Assembly (NCBI RefSeq): GCF_030273445.1
Contig: NZ_CP120678.1
Coordinates: 845,501 to 909,500, forward strand
Origin: Selenobaculum gibii
GTDB lineage: Bacteria; Bacillota; Negativicutes; ICN-92133
Length of the DNA stretch: 64,000 nucleotides
Direction: 5' to 3'
In this document: positions 1 to 8,725 of the stretch, in pieces
Layout: the number at the start of each line of letters is the position of its first letter
Position numbering within the stretch: position 1 is the stretch's first letter
The notes under the pieces: model-generated
Told to the model about the DNA's origin: nothing
Databases searched by the model: none
What the model saw: the letters and a program-made list of their open reading frames with translations, nothing else
Position numbers and translations under genes: made by a program

Positions 1-14
1 TAAGGAGAGCTTAT

Positions 15-2234
15 ATGTATATTTCAAAAATTAATATAAATAATTATCGCTTACTTAAAAGCACAAGTATAGACTGTGAAAGAGAATTGTCACTTATAAT
101 CGGAAAAAACAATTGTGGAAAAACATCTCTATTATCTGCATTAAATAAGTGCATTGGCAGTAAATCTGAAAATGGAAATTTTGAATATTTTGATTTCAGC
201 ACATCCTTCCAAAATAAACTTTATAATTTGGTGAGTACATCAGGTGAATTTTCAGAGGATGAATTAAAAGGTATACAGGTGGACTTATATATCGTATATG
301 ATGAGAATGATAATTTGACTAACATAAGCAAACTCTTGTTGGATTTAGATCCCGATAACAAAACTGTGATTCTTAGGTTTTTATATTCATTAAAGGAAAA
401 TATTGATAAATTGAAAGAAGATTTTACTAAATATAATATAGAAAGAAGCAGTTTGAAAGATAAAGAAACGTTTATTAAGTTCATGCAAAAAAAGCATAAA
501 CAATATTTTGGGTTTAAAAGATATAGTGTTCTATACGATTATAAGGAAAATAAAGTAAATAATGAAATGTATAAATTTCTTGACAGTAAAGACGTCGATA
601 TATCAAAACTTATTGCATTTAATTATATTGGAGCTAAAAGGAGTGTTTCAAATTCAACAGAAACTGAGCTTTCGGCACTTGCCAGCAGCTATTACGATAA
701 ATCTAAAAATCCTGATGAAAATGGTTCAACAACTCAACAGTTTGAAAATGCGGTAGACGAAACAGATAGTGCATTTAATTCTATATATGGTAATATTTTC
801 AAACCATTAACCGATAAGATATCTAAATTTGGTGGGATTAGAAAAAATGAAACTACATTAAAAGTTGTTTCTCAGATTCAAGCTATGAAGTTACTAAAAG
901 ACAATACGACAGTTGTCTATGATGATCAAACTAACTTTCTACCGGAAAATTATAATGGACTCGGATATTTGAATTTATTTAGCATTATTATGAATATTGA
1001 GATTAAACTAAATGATTTTAGAAAGGATTCAAAAAAAGATGAACTACCTGCGGATATAAATATTTTGTTTATTGAAGAACCAGAAGCACATACGCATCCG
1101 CAAATGCAATATATATTTATAAAAAATATAAAAGATTTGTTAGAAGAAGGAAAAAAAACTGAAGGTAGTAATAGAAAAATAAACTTACAAACGCTAATGA
1201 CTACACACTCGTCACACATTGTAGCTGAAAGTAATTTTGATGATATTAAGTATTTTGTCAAAAATATAGATGGTAATGAATATAATATAATATCCAAAAA
1301 CTTAAAAGAATTGGAAATAATTTATCAAAAAGAAGGCGGAAAGTCTAACAATCGTTTTAAATTTCTTAAACAATATTTGACGTTAAATAGATCTGAGGTG
1401 TTTTTTGCAGATAAAATTATTCTAATTGAGGGTGATACTGAAAGAATTTTGCTTCCGGCTATGATCAAAAAATTAGACCAAGAAAACAACTATGAAACAC
1501 CGCTACTCTCGCAGAATATTTCAATAATTGAGGTTGGAAATTATTCTGAAATTTATTCTGAATTTATTCGTTTTATAGATACTAAAACACTAATTATTAC
1601 TGATGTTGATACGGAAAAATATTGCGATGCAACCGATAGAGATGGAAACCTCAAAAAAGATAAAGATGGACAAGTAATAAAAGTATTATCTGCATGTCGA
1701 GTGATCGATGGAACTCATACAAGTAATAGTTCATTAAAATATTATTTGAAAGAAAAATTGAAAGCTGAAACTGATACTAATACACAAAAAGAGATATTAA
1801 CAAAATTATCTATTGAAGATAAAACCGTTAAATATGATGATACTAATCCAAAATGGATAGCTGATAAAAATGGTAGGGTCTTAATCGTTTATCAAACAAA
1901 CCAATCTAATTCTGATGGTATTTCTTATAATGCTAGAAGCTTTGAAGATGCTTTTTTCCATATTAATAAAAAGTTTTTCACACACTTAGGTGGTGCTAAT
2001 ATTGATGACAACAAAAAAATGTGTGCTGAAAAGTTTCAAGGATTAAAAAGTGTTCATCTCTTGTTTGACGATACCCAAGATAGCTATTTTTTAGCTGAAA
2101 AGTGTGTTAATAAAAAGCCATCTTTGGCAATGGATATTCTTCTGAATAGTGAAAATATAGAGGGCAAAGATTTTGCCAATTGGGAAACTCCTGCATATAT
2201 TAGGGAGGGCTTAGAATGGTTACAGAAAAATTAG
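15..2234 (+). CDS. OLD-family ATP-dependent nuclease, Gabija GajA-like
   Basis: A 739-residue protein with an N-terminal ABC-type ATPase half and a C-terminal TOPRIM nuclease half. The Walker A motif GKNNCGKT lies at residues 30-37, and the Walker B region IEEPEAHTHP starts near 353. In the TOPRIM part the acidic residues are E472 (LIEGDTE) and D530/D532 (TDVD). AAGGAG at 2-7 fixes the ATG at 15. The next gene overlaps it by 19 bases and encodes a UvrD-like helicase, the arrangement of class 2 OLD proteins and Gabija defence systems, in which GajA nicks DNA when nucleotide pools fall. At 739 residues it is longer than the described GajA (about 580), so it may be a divergent variant. The role is inferred from family and context. 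Confidence 0.85.
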   Translation: MYISKININNYRLLKSTSIDCERELSLIIGKNNCGKTSLLSALNKCIGSKSENGNFEYFDFSTSFQNKLYNLVSTSGEFSEDELKGIQVDLYIVYDENDNLTNISKLLLDLDPDNKTVILRFLYSLKENIDKLKEDFTKYNIERSSLKDKETFIKFMQKKHKQYFGFKRYSVLYDYKENKVNNEMYKFLDSKDVDISKLIAFNYIGAKRSVSNSTETELSALASSYYDKSKNPDENGSTTQQFENAVDETDSAFNSIYGNIFKPLTDKISKFGGIRKNETTLKVVSQIQAMKLLKDNTTVVYDDQTNFLPENYNGLGYLNLFSIIMNIEIKLNDFRKDSKKDELPADINILFIEEPEAHTHPQMQYIFIKNIKDLLEEGKKTEGSNRKINLQTLMTTHSSHIVAESNFDDIKYFVKNIDGNEYNIISKNLKELEIIYQKEGGKSNNRFKFLKQYLTLNRSEVFFADKIILIEGDTERILLPAMIKKLDQENNYETPLLSQNISIIEVGNYSEIYSEFIRFIDTKTLIITDVDTEKYCDATDRDGNLKKDKDGQVIKVLSACRVIDGTHTSNSSLKYYLKEKLKAETDTNTQKEILTKLSIEDKTVKYDDTNPKWIADKNGRVLIVYQTNQSNSDGISYNARSFEDAFFHINKKFFTHLGGANIDDNKKMCAEKFQGLKSVHLLFDDTQDSYFLAEKCVNKKPSLAMDILLNSENIEGKDFANWETPAYIREGLEWLQKN

Positions 2235-4126
2235 AAAAAGAAGTAATAGAAGTATTTAAGCTTATAGATGAAAAGAAAAACTTTGTTTTAAGTGGAGGAG
2301 CCGGTAGTGGTAAAACATATTCTTTAGTTGCCGTGATTAACGAAATTTATTCAAGAAATCCTGCTGCAAAAATTGCTTGTATAACTTACACAAATGCAGC
2401 AGTCCATGAAATTGAAAATAGAGTTGCAAATAACAAACTTAGAATATCAACTATTCATGATTTTTTATGGGATAATATATCTTCTTTTCAAAGTGAATTA
2501 AAATCAACTTTAATTGAAGGTATAAACAATTCTGAAGTAAAATATAAAAACATAAAAGTAGAGACGCCATATATCAATACATTTGAAGGTGGAATAAAAT
2601 ACACTGAATATCTTCGCTTGGCAACAGGTAATATATCACATGATGAAGTTATTACATTGGCAAATCAGATGTTTAAAAAATATCCTAAACTCTGTGACAT
2701 ATTAAATAATAAATATGACTACATTTTGGTAGATGAATATCAAGATACTTTTCCTAAAGTAGTAGAAATATTATTGGATTTTTTACCCAGTAGCAAGACA
2801 ACTACTAAAGGTATAATCGGTTTCTTTGGAGATTCAATGCAATCAATATATGATGATGGTATTGGAGATCTAAATAAATACATAGAATCAAGTTTTGTTG
2901 TAGAGATTCAGAAAAAGCAAAACAGGAGAAATCCACAGTCAGTAATTACTTTAAGCAATAAACTTCGTACTGATGGATTAAAACAGGAGCCTTCTAAAGA
3001 TGGGAAAGCCCCTAATATGGAAAACGATGTAATTAAGCAAGGTAGTATAAAATTTTTATACGGAAGTATTTTTCTTGATGAATTAAAGAATAAAGATTAC
3101 TTTAAAGGGTGGAATTTTGATAATCCAAAAGAAACAAAAGAACTTCGATTAACACATAATCTAATAGCTGCTACAGCTGGATTTCCCATATTAATGGAAA
3201 TATATGACAAAGATCCACTTTTAAAACTTAAAGGAGATTTTTTAGCCTATATTAAAAAAGAAGGAATAGAAATTAATGAAGATCAAACCTTTGATGCGGT
3301 TATGCTGTCAATTGATTGGAGATTCTCAAATAAAGTAAGAACTGTCGAAAATCGAGGACGAAAGCAAATTGAAGTATTTTTAGAGAATAATGAAAATAGC
3401 ATACTTTACGATATAATTAAAAACATGGCTTTTTCTGATGTAAAAAGAATATACTTTGATAAAGATAATTTAATTTCAGATAAAAAAGAAATTGATGAAA
3501 AAGCTTCGACTCAATCCAAAAGAGATAAATTAATACGGCATTTATTTAAAATTCAATCAGTCATAAAAAGTTATGAGGATAAAGAGTATAATGAATTCTT
3601 ACGTAAGACTTCATTTAAAATTGGAAATATTGCTGATAAGAGAAAGATAAAACAAAAGCTTGATACTCTTGTCAATATGAAAGAAAATACAATAGCCGAG
3701 GTCATATCCTATGCCGATGAAAGTGGCCTATGCTTGAAAGATGATAATATAAATCTGTTTATAAAAGAAAATGAGTATCTTTTTAAGCGAGTTTCTGGAG
3801 TTAAATATGATGAATTTATACATTTATATGACTATTTAGAAGGTTTTTCACCTTTGTCTACACAACATAAAATCAAAGGTGCAGAATTTAATAATGTATT
3901 AGTTATATTAGATAATGGAAAATGGAATGATTACAATTTTGAGTATTTATTTAATCCTACTCACGAAAAATGTAATAAAAATGTTTTGGCCAGAACAAAT
4001 AAGCTATTTTATGTTTGCTGTACACGTGCTATGGATAACTTAGTTGTCTATTGTGAAAATCCAAGTAGTCCTATGATTATTACGGCTGAAGATTGGTTTG
4101 GTAAAGAGAATTGTATTCCAATGTGA
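2216..4126 (+). CDS. UvrD/Rep-like superfamily 1 helicase, Gabija GajB-like
   Basis: A 636-residue SF1A helicase. Walker A is GGAGSGKT (27-34), motif Ia is TYTNAAVHEIE, and motif II is VDEYQDT (D173, E174). A motif III-like GDSMQSIYD follows. Motif V (STQHKIKGAEF) and motif VI (CCTRAMD, R604) are present near the C-terminus. It starts inside the 3' end of the OLD nuclease gene, so the two are almost certainly translationally coupled and form one complex. GajB proteins sense DNA ends or termini and activate GajA. This one is longer than the described GajB (about 500 residues). No intrinsic terminator is visible just after it. Confidence 0.85.
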   Translation: MVTEKLEKEVIEVFKLIDEKKNFVLSGGAGSGKTYSLVAVINEIYSRNPAAKIACITYTNAAVHEIENRVANNKLRISTIHDFLWDNISSFQSELKSTLIEGINNSEVKYKNIKVETPYINTFEGGIKYTEYLRLATGNISHDEVITLANQMFKKYPKLCDILNNKYDYILVDEYQDTFPKVVEILLDFLPSSKTTTKGIIGFFGDSMQSIYDDGIGDLNKYIESSFVVEIQKKQNRRNPQSVITLSNKLRTDGLKQEPSKDGKAPNMENDVIKQGSIKFLYGSIFLDELKNKDYFKGWNFDNPKETKELRLTHNLIAATAGFPILMEIYDKDPLLKLKGDFLAYIKKEGIEINEDQTFDAVMLSIDWRFSNKVRTVENRGRKQIEVFLENNENSILYDIIKNMAFSDVKRIYFDKDNLISDKKEIDEKASTQSKRDKLIRHLFKIQSVIKSYEDKEYNEFLRKTSFKIGNIADKRKIKQKLDTLVNMKENTIAEVISYADESGLCLKDDNINLFIKENEYLFKRVSGVKYDEFIHLYDYLEGFSPLSTQHKIKGAEFNNVLVILDNGKWNDYNFEYLFNPTHEKCNKNVLARTNKLFYVCCTRAMDNLVVYCENPSSPMIITAEDWFGKENCIPM

Positions 4127-4459
4127 AATGTAATTAAGGTTCATGGAGATAATTCTAATTACTATTTACAATGATTAATTTTTTATATATAGTAAATTAC
4201 CTAAAAATAGTTTAGATCAGAAACTTAATAAGTTTCGCCTAATGTTTATATCAACAGCATTTTTTTATTAGATAGATCTACTCAATGCCAGTTGTCATAT
4301 AGATAACATTTGCGAGTGTAGTTAATGGATGCATACATTGGTGAAGCAGTTATAATTTCGCGTGGTATTTAATGTTTTTGGTTGGCTTTCTAAAACAAAG
4401 GGTGGCGACGTTTTGAAAACCGAAGCATCCATGATATCATAAATATTAGAAGAAGCATT

Positions 4460-4501
4460 AAATGCCTTTAGTCATTACTGAAGTAACGACTAAAGGCATT
4501 T
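4460..4501. repeat. Long hairpin, imperfect only at one pair
   Basis: Arms 4460-4478 and 4483-4501 pair with one mismatch around a TGAA loop. The outer 13 bases (AAATGCCTTTAGT) pair perfectly. No T-run follows on the plus strand, so a simple terminator for the helicase gene is uncertain. It could be a two-sided terminator or a recombination or protein-binding site. Confidence 0.6.
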
Positions 4502-4548
4502 AAATTATATCCCCCCAATAGGCACAATTAAATTCTGGCTATCAAAGG

Positions 4549-4578
4549 TTGACAGGCTGTCAGTCGTATAAATAATAT
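4549..4578 (+). promoter_or_regulatory. Sigma-A-like promoter with a palindrome over the -35 box
   Basis: TTGACA at 4549-4554 and TAATAT at 4573-4578 are 18 bases apart. The -35 box overlaps the palindrome GACAGGCTGTC (4551-4561), a plausible operator. Transcription would begin near 4585, immediately before the perfect hairpin at 4590-4624. Confidence 0.45.
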
Positions 4579-4589
4579 ATACCGTGAAT

Positions 4590-4624
4590 AAGGAGTTTCC
4601 AGCGTTTATCGCTGGAAACTCCTT
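4590..4624 (+). repeat. Perfect 15-bp stem hairpin
   Basis: AAGGAGTTTCCAGCG (4590-4604) and its exact complement (4610-4624) enclose the loop TTTAT. It stands just after the predicted start of the transcript from 4549-4578. It would either end a very short RNA or form the 5' hairpin of a leader. It also buries an AAGGAG Shine-Dalgarno-like sequence in its left arm. Confidence 0.6.
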
Positions 4625-4635
4625 TCGCTAATGTT

Positions 4636-4959
4636 TTGGTTGACTATTCGAAGCGTGCAGCTACGAAGTGCTGGTCAACTAATACGAAGTGTATATTAAA
4701 AAACGGCCGGAATGGGATTGATATCTATGCTGACGAAGTGCGTTACTGGTACCAATCCAAAAATACGCAGCGATTTTTATCGAATGTTAGACGATTGTCT
4801 CTTGGTGAAATTTACATAATTATCAATAAATTCATTTTCGGTTCGTGCGTACACCCTGAGTGTCTGCAGTATGTAAGAATGTTGAAGGATAAAGTGAGAG
4901 ACGTATACTATGAAAATGAAACACCGACAATTGAAAAGAGTCGAAGATACGGCATTTAG
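4636..4959 (+). CDS. Doubtful short ORF, unknown
   Basis: A 107-codon frame beginning at TTG with no clear ribosome binding site. The product is rich in Lys, Arg, Tyr and Cys, and I recognise no domain. Its first third contains the CGAAGYG word repeats, giving ATKCW/NTKCI-like segments. It lies in decayed DNA between two defence modules and may be a degenerate fragment and not a functional gene. Confidence 0.2.
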   Translation: MVDYSKRAATKCWSTNTKCILKNGRNGIDIYADEVRYWYQSKNTQRFLSNVRRLSLGEIYIIINKFIFGSCVHPECLQYVRMLKDKVRDVYYENETPTIEKSRRYGI

Positions 4960-5162
4960 TGTCATAAATTTATTAAACGAAACTGAATGAAAGTATGGGA
5001 ATGAATAATCTTTGAAAGAAAAAGGGGGAATTTGTGTAAAAGTATAGAATAGTAATATATTAAACATTTTTGATGGTTAGGGAGTTATTTGTTGCCAATG
5101 ATATTTCTATGATTGAAGATAAAAAATATCAGCGATAGATATTAAAGACAAGTTGCTGAAAC

Positions 5163-5533
5163 ATGGCTTTGGAGTTTCTCGGAAACAGCACCACTGGAGC
5201 TAAGATTAGGGAAGGCGATAGAGTTTTAATTTATCTTGCTGGTCCAGTTTGAAGAGAGTTTGTTGCTGGTGCTACAATAGCTAATGATGCAGAGAATTTA
5301 GTGAGTGGATCTGAGGGGAAAAAGATATTGTCAGTGCATGGAATAGATTTTTAAAATATAAGGTAAAACTCAAAAATGACGTAAATTTTCCTAATGCTAT
5401 TAAAATTATACACTTGATCGATAAGATTAATTTTATAGTTGGCAAGAAAAATTACGGATTATATCTTCGATTACCGATTGTTCGAATCAATTCGAACGAC
5501 ATTGAATTGATTTTAACTCATGGTGGATTTTGA
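5163..5533 (+). pseudogene. Broken EVE-domain protein gene
   Basis: Reading from ATG 5163 gives an EVE-like segment containing GDRVLIYLAGPV, then an in-frame TGA at 5250-5252, then REFVAGATIAND and a TAA at 5352. A shift of one frame near 5348 continues as KYKVKLKNDVNF and then KKNYGLYLRLPIVRI, ending at TGA 5531-5533. That C-terminal pattern is typical of EVE (PUA-like, modified-base-binding) proteins, which are common in defence islands beside restriction genes. At least two lesions (one nonsense, one frameshift) show it is dead. Confidence 0.65.
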
Positions 5534-5695
5534 TAATTAATTGGCAATGTAGGTATTTTGGTAATTAAATTGTGCGTGCGATATGTCGGACATATGTTAA
5601 CCTCCTGGTATAGAAGATATCATTGAATATATTGATTACATGATTCCAAGTAAATTTACTAAAGAAAACACAATAATTCATATGGAGGGTATATC

Positions 5696-8600
5696 GTGAA
5701 TATTCAAGAATTAGTTGAAAAATATAAGTCTGACAGAAATACACATATGAAATCTACATACAACGAAACACAATTACGAAATGATTTTATCGATCCCTTT
5801 CTTAAGTGTTTAGGGTGGGACGTTGATAATGATAAAGGTAAAACTCATTTTCTAAGAGATGTAATTCAAGAAGAGTATATAGAAGTTGAGGATGAAGATA
5901 CTAAGAAAAATCCTGATTATACACTTCGTATTAATGGGAGCAGAAAATTATTTGTTGAGGTGAAAAAACCTTCGGTAAAGATATTGAGCTCTGCTAAAGC
6001 TGCTTTTCAAACAAGAAGATATGGGTGGAGTGCAAATTTAGGTATATCAATACTAACAAATTTTGAGCATCTCATTATTTATGATTGCAGACATAAACCG
6101 GACAGTTCTGATAATGAACATATCGCTAGATATAAAGTATTTTCGTATGAAGATTATGAACAGGCAATCGATGAAATTAATAGTCTAATTTCATATGATG
6201 CAGCTAATTCTGGTATATTGGATGGAATGTTTAATGTAGATGAAAGAGAAGGTGAGACCTTCGATGAGTATTTCTTGCAGCAAATAGAAGGCTGGCGTGA
6301 AAAATTAGCTGCAAGTGCGATTAGAAATAACACTGAACTCAATGAAGAAGACATAAATTACATTATTCAGAGACTATTGAATAGGATAATCTTTCTAAGA
6401 ATCTGTGAAGATCGAACAATTGAAAAATATGAAACAATTAAATCCGTTAAAAATTATGATGAGCTAAAAGAACTTTTTCATAAATCAGATAAAAAATTCA
6501 ACTCAGGGCTTTTCGACTTTATTGAAGACGCGTTATCACTTGAGGTCAATATTGATTCCGATGTGTTAATTGATATTTTTAATGAATTGTATTTCCCACA
6601 AAGTCCCTATGATTTTTCTGTAGTTGATCCAACAATATTAAGTCAGATTTATGAACGTTTCTTGGGACGCAAAATAACAATTGATGCTGGTCGGACATTC
6701 AATATTATGGAAGCACCAGAAGTTTCAGCATCAGCGGGTGTTGTTCCAACACCAAAGATGATAGTAGAACAAGTAGTAAAGGATACTTTATCACCATTGG
6801 TAGAAGGAAAAAATTTTAATGAGTTAAGTCAACTTAGAATTGCAGATATTTGTTGTGGATCAGGTACCTTCTTAATATCTGCATTCGATTTTCTTTTAGA
6901 AAAAAAGCTGGTGAAGATTATTGAAGAGGGGATAGAAGACCCCAACTTGGTTTATAATGTTGATGGTGTAGGATTAACTTTTACATTAAGAGGTAAAAGG
7001 GATATATTGGAAAATAACCTATATGGGGTGGATATAAACCCTTACGCTGCTGAGGTGACAGAGTTTAGCTTGCTGTTAAAGCTATTAGAAGGAGAAAATG
7101 AAGCAACAATTAATAATTTTATTCATCAACATTCCGGTAAAATTCTGCCTAATCTTAAATCAAACATTAAATCCGGGAACTCATTAGTGGATAGCAAATT
7201 CTTTAATTTCATGCCTGCCGCTCTAGAGGATGATAAGATTCTCTTTGCTGTTAAACCTTTTGACTGGAATGAGGAGTTTAATGATATAATGGCTAGTGGA
7301 GGATTTGATGCGATTATTGGTAATCCACCTTATGTTCGTATACAAAACATGCAGAAATATAGCCCACATGAAATCAAGTACTACCAATCTACGGACTCGC
7401 AATATACTGTAGCAAAAAAAGCAACTATCGATAAATATTTTGTCTTTATCCAAAGGGCCATACATCTACTGAATCCAACAGGGATATTAGGGTATATAGT
7501 TCCACATAAGTTTTTTCTAACAACAGGAGGAAAAGAACTTAGGAGTTTTATAACAGAAAACCATCAAATATCAAAGATTATTCATTTTGGAGTAACTCAA
7601 GTTTTTCCGGAAAGATCAACTTATACTGCGATTTTGATTTTGCAAGCTAATAGAATGGATGAATTTGAGTTTAAGAAGGTAAGCAAGATTTCAGCAGAAT
7701 CTTTGTCTTCCAATGCTGATACTAGAAAATATAAAACGGATAAATACAATGCTGATCCGTGGGTGTTTTTGTCACCTGAAACAGAAGATATATTTGATAG
7801 GTTTAAAGGTGAAGAATATGAAAGACTTGGAGATATTACGGATATAACCGTAGGCTTACAAACAAGTGCCGATAAAATTTACATATTTGCTCCTGAAGAA
7901 GAAAATGAGAGTACCTTTGCGTTTACTTATAAAGGGCAAAAATATGAGGTTGAGAAAGAAATATGTAAGCCGGCAATTTACGATTTATCTTTTAGTAGTT
8001 TTGAGAGTATTGAAGGAAATGCTCAGATGATATTTCCTTATAAAATTGCAAGTGATGAAGTGAGACTAATTGATGAAGAAACTATGGAAAGAGACTATCC
8101 TCTAACATGGAAGTATTTATCTGACAATAAAGTAGTACTTGAGAAAAGAAGTTTACAGGGAAGCACTCCTAAATGGTATCAGTTTGGTCGCTCTCAGAGC
8201 CTTGTCAAGTTTCATAATGCTGAAAAACTTGTTTGGTCAGTACTTGCCACTCGGTCGCCATATGTGCTTGATACAAATAATTTATTATTTACAGGTGGAG
8301 GAAATGGTCCATACTATGGACTACTAAATAAATCAAATTATTCTTTACTTTACTTTCTGGGAATTCTATCGCATCCTGTAATAGAAAATATGGTCAAAGC
8401 AGGTGCAAGTGAATTTATGGGTTCTTATTATTCTCATGGCAAGCAATTTATTGAGAAACTACCAGTTAAAAAAATAGATTTTTCAAATGAAGATGAGTTA
8501 GAAAAGTATAATAAGGTTGTCAAAATAGTTAGAAACTTAATCAATACAACTTCACAAGCTAAAGCCGAGAAAAATAGCTCACGTAAGAAGGTCTTAGACC

Positions 8601-8725
8601 GAAAACTAGGAACTCTATTTAATCAGCTTATTAAAGTGATTAATGATCTTTACCAAATAAATGATGAAGAATTTGCAACAGTAATGAATGATGAAATGTT
8701 AACGGGTATGACAGGAGATGAATAA
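5696..8725 (+). CDS. Fused restriction endonuclease-N6-adenine methylase (Eco57I/type IIG-like)
   Basis: A 1009-residue single-chain restriction-modification protein. The N-terminal part has a PD-(D/E)xK nuclease signature (D74, then E88-V-K90 in FVEVKKPS) like the HsdR N-terminal domain. A helical linker follows, then an N6-adenine methylase with motif I DICCGSGTF (from 384) and motif IV NPPY (543-546). The last 250 or so residues look like a TaqI/Eco57I-type target recognition domain. Start is GTG 5696, chosen by GGAGGG at 5684-5689. Its stop overlaps the next methylase start (TAATG), so the two form an operon. Restriction and modification are inferred from the domains. The recognition sequence cannot be read from this. 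Confidence 0.85.
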   Translation: MNIQELVEKYKSDRNTHMKSTYNETQLRNDFIDPFLKCLGWDVDNDKGKTHFLRDVIQEEYIEVEDEDTKKNPDYTLRINGSRKLFVEVKKPSVKILSSAKAAFQTRRYGWSANLGISILTNFEHLIIYDCRHKPDSSDNEHIARYKVFSYEDYEQAIDEINSLISYDAANSGILDGMFNVDEREGETFDEYFLQQIEGWREKLAASAIRNNTELNEEDINYIIQRLLNRIIFLRICEDRTIEKYETIKSVKNYDELKELFHKSDKKFNSGLFDFIEDALSLEVNIDSDVLIDIFNELYFPQSPYDFSVVDPTILSQIYERFLGRKITIDAGRTFNIMEAPEVSASAGVVPTPKMIVEQVVKDTLSPLVEGKNFNELSQLRIADICCGSGTFLISAFDFLLEKKLVKIIEEGIEDPNLVYNVDGVGLTFTLRGKRDILENNLYGVDINPYAAEVTEFSLLLKLLEGENEATINNFIHQHSGKILPNLKSNIKSGNSLVDSKFFNFMPAALEDDKILFAVKPFDWNEEFNDIMASGGFDAIIGNPPYVRIQNMQKYSPHEIKYYQSTDSQYTVAKKATIDKYFVFIQRAIHLLNPTGILGYIVPHKFFLTTGGKELRSFITENHQISKIIHFGVTQVFPERSTYTAILILQANRMDEFEFKKVSKISAESLSSNADTRKYKTDKYNADPWVFLSPETEDIFDRFKGEEYERLGDITDITVGLQTSADKIYIFAPEEENESTFAFTYKGQKYEVEKEICKPAIYDLSFSSFESIEGNAQMIFPYKIASDEVRLIDEETMERDYPLTWKYLSDNKVVLEKRSLQGSTPKWYQFGRSQSLVKFHNAEKLVWSVLATRSPYVLDTNNLLFTGGGNGPYYGLLNKSNYSLLYFLGILSHPVIENMVKAGASEFMGSYYSHGKQFIEKLPVKKIDFSNEDELEKYNKVVKIVRNLINTTSQAKAEKNSSRKKVLDRKLGTLFNQLIKVINDLYQINDEEFATVMNDEMLTGMTGDE

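Larger units (their letters stand above)
4127..5162. other. Decayed intergenic DNA inside the element
   Basis: About 1 kb without a convincing gene. It holds two strong palindromes, a promoter-like pair and one doubtful short reading frame, each listed separately. From 4649 to 4740 the word CGAAGYG recurs four times (4649, 4664, 4684, 4733) at irregular distances. Stop codons interrupt all other frames. The stretch leads into the EVE pseudogene, so it is probably the remains of lost cargo genes. Confidence 0.5.

Noticed and set aside
4649-4740. CRISPR-like repeats (CGAAGYG words)
   Set aside because: The units are only seven bases, the spacing is irregular and there are no spacers of equal length. 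No cas gene is present.
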